Shown here piece by piece: positions 32,123 to 38,601 of a DNA stretch of 38,601 nucleotides. This stretch comes from JAUVZF01 sp964449275 (GTDB lineage: Bacteria > Planctomycetota > Phycisphaerae > FEN-1346). Within the stretch, counting starts at the first letter, position 1. Every line of letters starts with the position of its first letter. The translations under genes and the position numbers were made by a program. The notes under the pieces are model-generated. The model did no database searches, was not told the origin of the DNA, and was given only the letters and a program-made list of their open reading frames with translations. The stretch spans positions 1-38,601 of the forward strand of contig CAYVAM010000015.1 in assembly GCA_964449275.1 (NCBI GenBank), given 5' to 3'.

Positions 32123-34153
32123 ATGAAACATATTGCATCCTTAGCAGCCGTGATCGGACTGGCATGCGCGCAAACGGCCGGCGCCGCCGACAACCTGACC
32201 TACGTGGACCTCGTGAAACGCCTGACGGCCCTCGACCAACTGGCCGTCCTGCCGGCCGAGGGCGACACGTGCGCCCAGTGGTCCAGTTACGACCGCGGCT
32301 CGAAGTACGACGAGGCCGCCGGCAAGTACGTCGGCTGGAGCGCCAACGGCGACGGCAACGGCTGCATCCGCCGCCAGGGCGACGGGATCGTCATGGCCGA
32401 GATGGACGGCCCGGGGTGCATCTGGCGCATCTGGTCGGCCAAGGCCGACCAGGGCCACGTGAAGGTTTACCTCGACGGCGCCGCCGAACCCGCCATCGAC
32501 CTGCCGTTCGACGGATACTTTAGCGGCAAGCAGACCCCGTTCGTCTACCCCGCGCTCGTCAACACGACGGCCCGCGGCCGCAACAACTACGTCCCCATCC
32601 CGTACCGCAAGTCGTGTAAGATCGTGGCCGACAAGGGATGGGGCCGCTACTTCCAGTTCGTGTACGAGACGTTTCCCAAGGGGACGCAGGTGCCGACGTT
32701 CAAGCGTGACCTGTCGGCCGAAGAGACGGCGGCGCTCGCGGCCGCCGACCGGGCGCTCAGCGCCAACCTTGGCGCGGACCCCGCCGGCAAGCGAGCGGGC
32801 GACGAGACCATCGAGAAAGCGGTCACGCTTGCCGGAGGCAAGACCGAGACGGTCGCCGAACTCGCCGGTCCGCGCGCCATCACGGCCATCCGCGTCCGGA
32901 TGGCCCTGCCCGAGGAGAAGAAAGACGAGGTCAAGGCGCTCAGGGAACTGGCGATCCGCATCACGTGGGACGGCCAGGCCAAGCCGGCCGTCTGGGCGCC
33001 GCTGAACGATTTCTTCGGCACGGCCGCCGGCGCCAACCGGTACAAATCGCTGCCGCTCGGCGTCACGGACGACGAGTTCTACTGCCTCTGGTACATGCCG
33101 TTTGCGGCCAGCGCCCTCGTGGAGGTCATCAACGACGGCGAGACGCCGCGCCAACTCCGTATCGCCGTGACGCACGCCCCGCTGTCGCGGCCGGTGGCCG
33201 ACCTCGGCCGTTTCCACGCCAAGTGGCACCGCGACGCCTTCCTGCCCGAGGACCCCGAACGCCGCAAGATCGACTGGACCATGCTCAAGACCGAGGGGCG
33301 CGGCCGTTTCTGCGGCGTGATGCTCCACGTCTGGAACCCGCGCGGCGGATGGTGGGGAGAGGGCGACGAGAAGTTCTTCGTCGACGGCGAGACGTTCCCC
33401 TCCACCATCGGCACCGGAAGCGAGGACTACTTCGGATACGCCTGGTGCTGCCCGGACCTGTTCCAGAACTGCTACCACAACCAGACGATCTCAAACGGCA
33501 ACCGCGGGCACGTCTCCGTCAACCGCTGGCATATCGGCGACAACGTCCCGTTTCAGAAGTCCTTCGAGGGCGCCATCGAGAAGTACTACCCGAACGCCAA
33601 GCCCACCCTCTATGCGTGCACCGCGTTCTGGTACCAGGCGCCCGGCGGCGCCGACCCGTATGAGCCCGTGGCGGTGGCCGACCGCGTCGGCTACGCCAAA
33701 CCGCCCGAGCCGCGCATCGTCAAGGGCGCCATCGAGGCCGAGACGATGAACGTCCTGGCGAAGACGGGTGGCAACGTGCGGTCGCAGCAGATGGGCCAAT
33801 ATGGACCCAAGTGGTCAAGCGACTGCCAACTCTGGTGGACCCACGGCAAACCCGGCGACCGGCTCGAACTCGAAGTGCCCGTCAAGACGGCCGGCAAGTA
33901 CAAGGTTTCGACCAACCTGACGAAGGCCATCGACTACGCCATCATCCAGTTCAGCCTCGACGGGAAGAAACTCGGCTCACCCATTGATTGCTGGAACGAC
34001 GGCGTCGTTGCGACCGGCCCGATCGACCTGGGCACGCACGACCTGGAGGCCGGCAAACACACGTTCATCCTCGTCATCACCGGCGCCAACCCCAAGATGA
34101 CGCCCGGCTACATGGCGGGCGTGGACTACGTAAGACTGACGCCGGTCGAGTAA
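32123..34153 (+). CDS. GH172 (DUF2961) furanosidase, exported
   Basis: The 676-residue protein has a signal peptide (HIASLAAVIGLACAQTAGA). The DUF2961/GH172 domain spans about residues 45-520, with GPGCIWRIWS, WWGEGDEKFF and the hallmark TIGTGSEDYFGYAW. Glu413 and Glu434, 21 residues apart, are the candidate catalytic pair. The last 120 residues (EAETMNVLAKTGGN to MAGVDYVRLTPV) form a binding-type beta-sandwich. Characterised GH172 enzymes act on alpha-D-fructofuranose or D-arabinofuranose linkages, so a furanoside target is likely. GGAGG (32111-32115) precedes the ATG. This is the last gene of the glycosidase run. Confidence 0.92.
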   Translation: MKHIASLAAVIGLACAQTAGAADNLTYVDLVKRLTALDQLAVLPAEGDTCAQWSSYDRGSKYDEAAGKYVGWSANGDGNGCIRRQGDGIVMAEMDGPGCIWRIWSAKADQGHVKVYLDGAAEPAIDLPFDGYFSGKQTPFVYPALVNTTARGRNNYVPIPYRKSCKIVADKGWGRYFQFVYETFPKGTQVPTFKRDLSAEETAALAAADRALSANLGADPAGKRAGDETIEKAVTLAGGKTETVAELAGPRAITAIRVRMALPEEKKDEVKALRELAIRITWDGQAKPAVWAPLNDFFGTAAGANRYKSLPLGVTDDEFYCLWYMPFAASALVEVINDGETPRQLRIAVTHAPLSRPVADLGRFHAKWHRDAFLPEDPERRKIDWTMLKTEGRGRFCGVMLHVWNPRGGWWGEGDEKFFVDGETFPSTIGTGSEDYFGYAWCCPDLFQNCYHNQTISNGNRGHVSVNRWHIGDNVPFQKSFEGAIEKYYPNAKPTLYACTAFWYQAPGGADPYEPVAVADRVGYAKPPEPRIVKGAIEAETMNVLAKTGGNVRSQQMGQYGPKWSSDCQLWWTHGKPGDRLELEVPVKTAGKYKVSTNLTKAIDYAIIQFSLDGKKLGSPIDCWNDGVVATGPIDLGTHDLEAGKHTFILVITGANPKMTPGYMAGVDYVRLTPVE

Positions 34154-34470
34154 CTCGATGGCCTCTGTCACCCCGAGCGAGTCCCGGCGCGCCGGGACGA
34201 GCCGAGGGGTCTCGCCGCTGGCTGTTTCGGACGGCGAGATTTCTCCGCTCGGTCGCCAAGGCGGCCTCGGTCGAAATGACAGGCCCGCCCAGCCCTGGGC
34301 ACAACGGCCCTGCCGGGAATCGTTGCCACACCCGTTTTTGCTGTCTGGCGTTTTCCCAAAGAAAGTTGAATTACCGGACGCAAATTATACGATGTAACAG
34401 TGATGGTCTTGCGGGATTCGACTGCCTGCGACGTGGGGATTCAGGCCGCAGACGATTCAGGACGGTGGCC
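34154..34470. other. Intergenic region with palindrome and dispersed-repeat pieces
   Basis: No gene is supported. GTCCCGGCG/CGCCGGGAC (34181-34198) is a perfect 18-bp palindrome. It is embedded in TGTCACCCCGAGCG...GGGGTCTCGCC (34168-34208), which matches the repeat at 38390-38420. A second piece (about 34238-34282) runs GAGATTTCTCCGCTCGG to CGGTCGAAATGACAG, a complementary-looking partner. The right end is AT-richer and may hold the promoter of the next gene. Confidence 0.6.
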
Positions 34471-35139
34471 ATGAACCGCAGAGATTTTCTGAGGAAACTC
34501 GTGACCGGTGCTGCGGGCGGGGCGGCGGGCCTCGTGCTCGCCGGCTGCAACCAACGGGCGGGTCTGGTGCGCGACCCCGCGCCGCCGTATTTCGGCCCGC
34601 GCACCGGCGGACCGAAGGCGTATGCTGAGGGCTCGTCGCGGCCGAAGTCCAGTGGACGCGTGGCCGTTGCGCGCGGGCCGAGCGCGTGGATTCCGCCGGG
34701 CGCCGAACGCAACTGGCGGTACATCGTCCTGCATCACAGCGCGACCGACCACGGCTCGGCCGTCGAGTTCGACCGGATGCACCGCAATAACGGATGGGAT
34801 GAACTCGGATACCACTTCGTCATCGGAAACGGCGCCGGCTCCGCCAACGGCGCCGTCGAAATAGGCAGCCGCTGGCCCAAGCAGAAGCACGGAGCCCACT
34901 GCAAGGTCGCGGGCCATCCTGAGTACAACGACGTGGGTGTCGGCGTGTGTCTGGTCGGCAACTTCGACCACTACCGTCCGACCGAAGCCCAGATCGAGGC
35001 CTGCGCCCAAGTGGTTCGGTTCCTCCAGCAGCGGTACCACATTCCGCGAGGCCGCATCTACGGCCACGGACAACTCAAGCCCACCCATTGCCCGGGCCGG
35101 CTGTTTCCGTACGACGAGATCTTCCGACGGCTGGCGTGA
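34471..35139 (+). CDS. Tat lipoprotein N-acetylmuramoyl-L-alanine amidase (PGRP/Amidase_2)
   Basis: The 222-residue protein has a twin-arginine signal ending in a lipobox (MNRRDFLRKLVTGA ... VLAGC, Cys26), so it should be a Tat-exported lipoprotein. A Pro/Gly-rich linker to about residue 70 is followed by one amidase domain with its zinc and catalytic marks: His in YIVLHHSATD, Tyr in LGYHFVIGNG, His in IYGHGQLKPTHCPG, and that motif's Cys. It should cleave the MurNAc-L-Ala bond of peptidoglycan. GGACGGTGGCC before the ATG is a weak ribosome site, but the signal fixes the start. It converges on the minus-strand gene ending at 35170, with 30 bp between. Confidence 0.92.
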   Translation: MNRRDFLRKLVTGAAGGAAGLVLAGCNQRAGLVRDPAPPYFGPRTGGPKAYAEGSSRPKSSGRVAVARGPSAWIPPGAERNWRYIVLHHSATDHGSAVEFDRMHRNNGWDELGYHFVIGNGAGSANGAVEIGSRWPKQKHGAHCKVAGHPEYNDVGVGVCLVGNFDHYRPTEAQIEACAQVVRFLQQRYHIPRGRIYGHGQLKPTHCPGRLFPYDEIFRRLA

Positions 35140-35169
35140 GTGCGCACACCATGCAGGGTGCAGTGGGTT

Positions 35170-37167
35170 CTAGTCGCGTTCAAGGTTGAGCCACGCCAGT
35201 TCGTCGGGCGTCAGTGACAGGTCGAGGGCGGGCAGGCTCGTCCGCGTCTCGCTCAACAGCCGTGGGCCGATGAGCGGGAACGTCGGGAACCGCTGGCACA
35301 GAACGTACGCCAGGGCGATCTGGATCGGCAGGACATTCCGCTTGCGGGCGAGTTCCTTCGCTCGCGCCAGCCGCTTGAAATTGTCCTCGGCGTACCAGCA
35401 GCGCGCCAGGCTCGCGTCGGCCGTGTAGCCGGGGTCGCCGCGCACGAAGAACCCGCGGGCCTGGCTCGACCACGGCATCAGCGCCGTCTGCGTCCTCTCG
35501 AACCACGCACGCGACTCGGGACCGGACGCCTGGAGGCATCCCGCCCACACCGGCTCGACCATCCGGGCGAGGCTGAAGTTGTTCGAGACGGCCGAAAAGC
35601 CGCGCAGCCCATGCTCGGCGGCGTAGGCGCCCGCCGCCTCGACGCGCTCGATCGTCCAGTTCGACCCGCCGAAGGCGCGGATGCGGCCGGCGCGCGCGTG
35701 CCGGTTCAGCACGTCGATGAATTCGCCGACAGGCACATCCGGATTGTCGCGGTGCATCATGTAGATATCCAGGTAATCGGTCCCCAGCCGCTCGAGGCTC
35801 ACGAGGAGTTGCTCGGTGAGTTTATCCGGGAAGCAGTCGGGCGTGTGGGCGCCCTTGCCGAGGATGACCGCCTGCTCTCGGACGCCGCGGCTGCCGATCC
35901 ATTGTCCGAGCACCGTCTCGCACGCCCCGCCGCCGTAGATGAACGCCGAGTCGAACGCGTTGCCGCCACGCTCGAACCAGTCATCGAACATGACGGCGGT
36001 GTGCGGCATCCGATGCTGGTTGTCCACGCCCATCACCAGCAGCGAGATGTCTTTGTCGAGACCCTCGATGCGACCGTATTTCATGTTGTGGCCGGGGCGG
36101 ACCTCCAGGGGACGCCGGTGCACGGTCGGCACGCGGCCGGGCTTCTCCATCTCGTAGACGAGGCCGATCTCTTGGCGCCAGGCGTCGAGCGTCCGCATGT
36201 TGCCGAGCGTATCGTCCCACGACATGGCGGGCGCCGGGGCCTGCCGATTCGCCAGATGGGCGGCCACGACGTCGGCCTCGATGCCGTAAATCCACTCGTC
36301 GGTCTCGATCAGAATCTCCTCGGGTTCGGCTTCGCCATTCTTGTGGACGAGAATCTTCGACGAGCCGCCCTCGCGGCTGGGGATCCACGGCCGCGGGACG
36401 ACGATGTGCCCCTCGCCGCCGTAGACTTCGAGGGTGTTCGTCTGCTGGAGCGAAACGCCGGCGGCGACACGGGCGAGGATGTCGCACTCGAACTTCAGGC
36501 AGGCCACCGTCCATTCGTCCACGCCCGTCTCGCCGAGGTGACCGACGGCCTTGACCTCGATCGGGTCGGCAAAGTCCTTGCCGAGCGCGGCGCCCGCGAT
36601 GAGCCGCGACGCCGACACGGGGTAACCTCCCACGTCGAGGATTCCGCCGCCGGCCAGATGGTTCGCGAACAGCCGCCCCTCGGGGTCGAACCCCGCGTGA
36701 AAACTGAATGTGGCCTGGATGACACGGACTTCGCCGACGGCCCCGTCGCGCACGAGTTCGATGAGCCTGTGCGTCTGGGGGTGGCAGCGGTACATGAAGG
36801 CTTCCATGAGGAAGACGTCGTGGGCGATGGCGGCCTCGATCATGGCCATGGCCTCGGCGTGGTTGATGCCGATGGGTTTTTCGCAGAGGATGTGCTTGCC
36901 GGCCTCGGCCGCCTTGATCGTCCACTCGGCGTGCATCGGGTGAGGCGTGGCGATGTAAACGGCATCGACCTGCGGGTCGGCGAGCAGCGACTCGTAACTT
37001 CCGTGGCGGCGGGGGATGGCGAACTCATCGGCGAATGCGTCGGCCTTCCGGTGGCTGCGGCTGCCCACGGCCACGACCGCGCCGGTCTTCGAGTGGGCGA
37101 CGCCCTTGGTGAAGTTCCTGGCGATGCCGCCCGCCCCCAGGATGCCCCATCGGAGTTTCTCTGCCAT
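35170..37167 (-). CDS. Gfo/Idh/MocA oxidoreductase - aldo/keto reductase fusion
   Basis: This 665-residue protein has no signal peptide and is cytoplasmic. Residues 1 to about 340 are Gfo/Idh/MocA: WGILGAGGIARNF Rossmann loop, CEKPIG, EAFMYRCHPQ, GGGILDVGGYP. Residues about 365-665 are an aldo/keto reductase whose tetrad is intact: Asp in NAFDSAF, Tyr in IYGGG, Lys in VILGKGAH and His in YMMHRDNPD. Both halves use NAD(P)(H), so the fusion could oxidise one carbon and reduce another on one sugar, a net epimerisation or isomerisation; this is inference. The start is preceded by CAGGAGAG. It contrasts with the exported reductase-like protein at 4400-5413, which lacks the Tyr and Lys. Confidence 0.92.
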   Translation of the reverse strand: MAEKLRWGILGAGGIARNFTKGVAHSKTGAVVAVGSRSHRKADAFADEFAIPRRHGSYESLLADPQVDAVYIATPHPMHAEWTIKAAEAGKHILCEKPIGINHAEAMAMIEAAIAHDVFLMEAFMYRCHPQTHRLIELVRDGAVGEVRVIQATFSFHAGFDPEGRLFANHLAGGGILDVGGYPVSASRLIAGAALGKDFADPIEVKAVGHLGETGVDEWTVACLKFECDILARVAAGVSLQQTNTLEVYGGEGHIVVPRPWIPSREGGSSKILVHKNGEAEPEEILIETDEWIYGIEADVVAAHLANRQAPAPAMSWDDTLGNMRTLDAWRQEIGLVYEMEKPGRVPTVHRRPLEVRPGHNMKYGRIEGLDKDISLLVMGVDNQHRMPHTAVMFDDWFERGGNAFDSAFIYGGGACETVLGQWIGSRGVREQAVILGKGAHTPDCFPDKLTEQLLVSLERLGTDYLDIYMMHRDNPDVPVGEFIDVLNRHARAGRIRAFGGSNWTIERVEAAGAYAAEHGLRGFSAVSNNFSLARMVEPVWAGCLQASGPESRAWFERTQTALMPWSSQARGFFVRGDPGYTADASLARCWYAEDNFKRLARAKELARKRNVLPIQIALAYVLCQRFPTFPLIGPRLLSETRTSLPALDLSLTPDELAWLNLERD

Positions 37168-37344
37168 CGGTTCGGCTCTCCTGTTGTGTCGCTTCCCTGC
37201 AATCGGGTCCCATCTCGACCGTTCGGCGCGGCACTTTACCTCATGGGCGAGAGGGCTTCAATCGTTCTCCGGGGAAAACCGCCCGACCCGTGATTGCAGG
37301 GAGAGGGCTCGCATGGTTCAATAGAGAGCGCCGCCTGAGAGCGA

Positions 37345-37370
37345 CGCGGCGGGTACGGAGACCCGCCGCG
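37345..37370. repeat. GGTC/GACC-type palindrome in a divergent gap
   Basis: CGCGGCGGGT pairs with ACCCGCCGCG around ACGGAG (10-bp stem). It is close to the 1834-1861 copy, with one inner pair lost. It lies 36 bp before the ATG at 37406. Confidence 0.7.
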
Positions 37371-37405
37371 CAATGGCGCGGAGACGGCAGCCGCGCGGAG
37401 GGAAC

Positions 37406-38071
37406 ATGGCAAAACGCAAGCCCATGCGGCTGGTTGCGTGTCTGTTTGCGGCCGGGATGGTGGCGGGCTGCGCGCAGCCGCCGGGCCAGGACCAGGTCGA
37501 GCCGGGCGCCGTCCGCCTCTTCAACGGCCGCGACCTCGCCGCCTGGACGGTGCCGGCGGACGGGTTCTTCGACAAGGGCGGCAAGGTCCACGTGGCGGGC
37601 GGCGTGGTTCACCTTGAGGCGGGCGACGACCAGACCGGCATCGCCTGGGCGGGCGAGTTCCCCAAGACGAACTACGAGGTGGAACTGGAGGCCATGCGCG
37701 CGAGCGGCGGCGACTTCTTCTGCGGCATGACGTTTCCGGTGGGCTCGTCGCACTGCACGTGGATCGTCGGCGGCTTCGGCGGCAAGGTCGTCGGCCTCTC
37801 AAATGTGGATACCTACATCGCCGCCGAGAACGCCACCACCCGCTTCATGACGTTCGAGTCGAACCGGTGGTACCGTCTGCGGCTGCGCGTGACGGACGAG
37901 CGTATCGAGTGCTTCATCGACGGCCAGAGGGTCATCGACCAGCCGCGCGGCGGCCACACGTTCGGCATCTGGCTGGAGGTCGAGCCCTGCCGCCCGTTCG
38001 GCGTTGCGACGTGGCGCACGGGCGGCGCGCTGCGGGACATCACGCTGCGGCGGATGGACGGACGAGGATAG
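37406..38071 (+). CDS. DUF1080 lipoprotein, copy 2
   Basis: The 221-residue product has a lipoprotein signal (LVACLFAAGMVAGC) and one DUF1080-like jelly roll: VRLFNGRDLAAWTVPADGFF, YEVELEAMRASGGDFFCG, HCTWIVGGFGG, WYRLRLRVTDERIECFIDGQ, and a closing LRDITLRR. It is only distantly similar to copy 1 at 17729-18397 and carries a lipid anchor that copy 1 lacks. GGAGGGAA lies just before the ATG. It is divergent from the Gfo/Idh-AKR fusion, which could supply a keto-glycoside intermediate on the cytoplasmic side; a link is not proven. Confidence 0.85.
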   Translation: MAKRKPMRLVACLFAAGMVAGCAQPPGQDQVEPGAVRLFNGRDLAAWTVPADGFFDKGGKVHVAGGVVHLEAGDDQTGIAWAGEFPKTNYEVELEAMRASGGDFFCGMTFPVGSSHCTWIVGGFGGKVVGLSNVDTYIAAENATTRFMTFESNRWYRLRLRVTDERIECFIDGQRVIDQPRGGHTFGIWLEVEPCRPFGVATWRTGGALRDITLRRMDGRG

Positions 38072-38112
38072 GTTTATCGGTCGCGGGCGCATGAGCAAAT
38101 GGGAAATCCCAA

Positions 38113-38310
38113 ATGAAGCAACTGATCTGTGCGCTGGCCGCAGCGGCAGCGCTGGTGACGGCCGCCGTGCCGGCGACCTCCGAGGACGGAGGCGGGGCTG
38201 GTGGCAGGCGTGATATGGCCGGAGGCGGAGCAGTTCGACAAGACGGGCGGGTGGTCCAACGATTCGCAGTTCGTCGACCTGATGGGCTCGCCCTACCTGC
38301 TGGCCACGGG
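38113..38310 (+). pseudogene. Broken 5' part of an exported oxidoreductase-like gene
   Basis: From ATG 38113, one frame gives a signal peptide (MKQLICALAAAAALVTAAVPA). A +1 shift near 38185-38200 then gives VAGVIWPEAEQFDKTGGWSNDSQ and FVDLMGSPYLLATGL. The second part reads like the N-terminus of exported planctomycete FAD-dependent oxidoreductases, which start similarly with an IEAEQF...GGW...D.QF..MGSPYL pattern; this is from memory. At about 38309 the coding sense stops and dispersed repeat begins. The gene is thus frameshifted and cut off. Confidence 0.6.
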
Positions 38311-38489
38311 TCTCGCCGTTGTCGTGGCCGTTCGTTCCGCATTCCGCGTTTCGCATTCCGCATTCGAACGGGTCTCGCCCTTCCCTTTGTCACCCTGAGC
38401 GCAGCCGAATGGGTCTCGCCGTTGTGGTGGCCGTTCGTTCCGCATTCCGCGTTCCGCATTCCGCATTCGAATGGGTCTCGCCGTTGTCG
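38309..38489 (+). repeat. Dispersed GGGTCTCGCC-type repeats at the right window edge
   Basis: Two near-identical blocks of about 60 bp rich in TTCCGCATTCCGC (38327-38387 and 38430-38489) are separated by a TGTCACCCTGAGCGCAGCCGAA piece (38389-38410). Each block is bounded by GGGTCTCGCC. The second aligns with the reverse complement of 1-60. The remaining 38490-38601 includes half of the GCGCGGCGGCCTTCCC hairpin family and no gene that I can support. Confidence 0.8.
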
Positions 38490-38601
38490 TCGGGCGCCGC
38501 GCGGCGGCCTTCCCGACCCGCAGCGACTCTGTCGCAGGGCTGCGGAGGTCTTGCCGGAGCGCCGGTTTCCCCGTGCCGTCAGGCACGTTTGCACTCTAGC
38601 C

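Noticed and set aside
34365..34392. Promoter TTGAAT ... TATACG before the amidase gene
   Set aside because: The spacer is only about 14 bp, too short for a sigma-70 promoter. AT-richness alone is not enough.
1..38601. Insertion sequences, tRNA or rRNA genes
   Set aside because: No transposase-like protein and no tRNA or rRNA sequence was recognised. The repeats are short and non-coding.

Overview
The window is high-GC DNA from an uncultivated bacterium. The best fit is Planctomycetota, possibly a Phycisphaerae-like lineage. The reasons are the many Tat-exported oxidoreductase-like proteins, a Cys-type sulfatase, two DUF1080 proteins, a ThuA protein, Gfo/Idh/MocA fusions, a PQQ-type propeller and DUF4838/DUF2961/DUF1680 glycosidases. 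This is inferred from gene content; there is no rRNA or marker gene. Lentisphaerota or Verrucomicrobiota cannot be excluded. Two 100-N runs (10018-10117 and 31940-32039) are assembly-gap placeholders, and both sit inside short tandem repeats.

Layout. 1-8 kb: two paralogous Tat-exported proteins with an L-fucose/L-arabinose isomerase-like fold (163-1623 and 6535-7977, both +) flank a minus-strand block. That block holds a LamG-like protein, an aldo/keto reductase-like protein, a GH29 alpha-L-fucosidase, a truncated second copy of the reductase 3' end, and a tetraheme lipoprotein. 8-20 kb: a ThuA-Gfo/Idh fusion, a sulfatase with HEAT-like repeats, a PQQ-type propeller with a membrane tail, a metallophosphoesterase preceded by a tiny ORF, a GH43/GH32-like propeller, a DUF1080 protein with an AP-endonuclease-2-type TIM barrel, and a minus-strand MsrB. 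20-34 kb: a plus-strand glycosidase run of GH127, a candidate new clan-A-like glycosidase, GH116, DUF4838, a DUF6786/mutarotase-like lipoprotein and GH172. 34-38.6 kb: a Tat-lipoprotein amidase, a Gfo/Idh-AKR fusion (minus), a second DUF1080 protein and a broken oxidoreductase-like gene that ends in repeats.

Function. The set looks like an extracytoplasmic glycan-dismantling locus: L-fucose release (GH29), L-arabinofuranose (GH127), D-arabino/fructofuranose-type linkages (GH172), beta-glucosides or similar (GH116), and desulfation. It also carries parts of a 3-keto-glycoside route (Gfo/Idh-ThuA, DUF1080, TIM-barrel hydratase-like). Of 23 main genes, 21 carry an export signal. No transporter, regulator, sigma factor or mobile-element gene is visible.

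The most unusual signal is between the genes. Several short hairpin families recur. One has a CTTG loop, usually a GTTAGCC leader, and compensating stem changes; it sits just after stop codons between co-directional genes and has expanded into 49-bp and 40-bp tandem arrays. A second has a 12-bp stem and a variable loop, also with compensating changes, and fills two convergent junctions.
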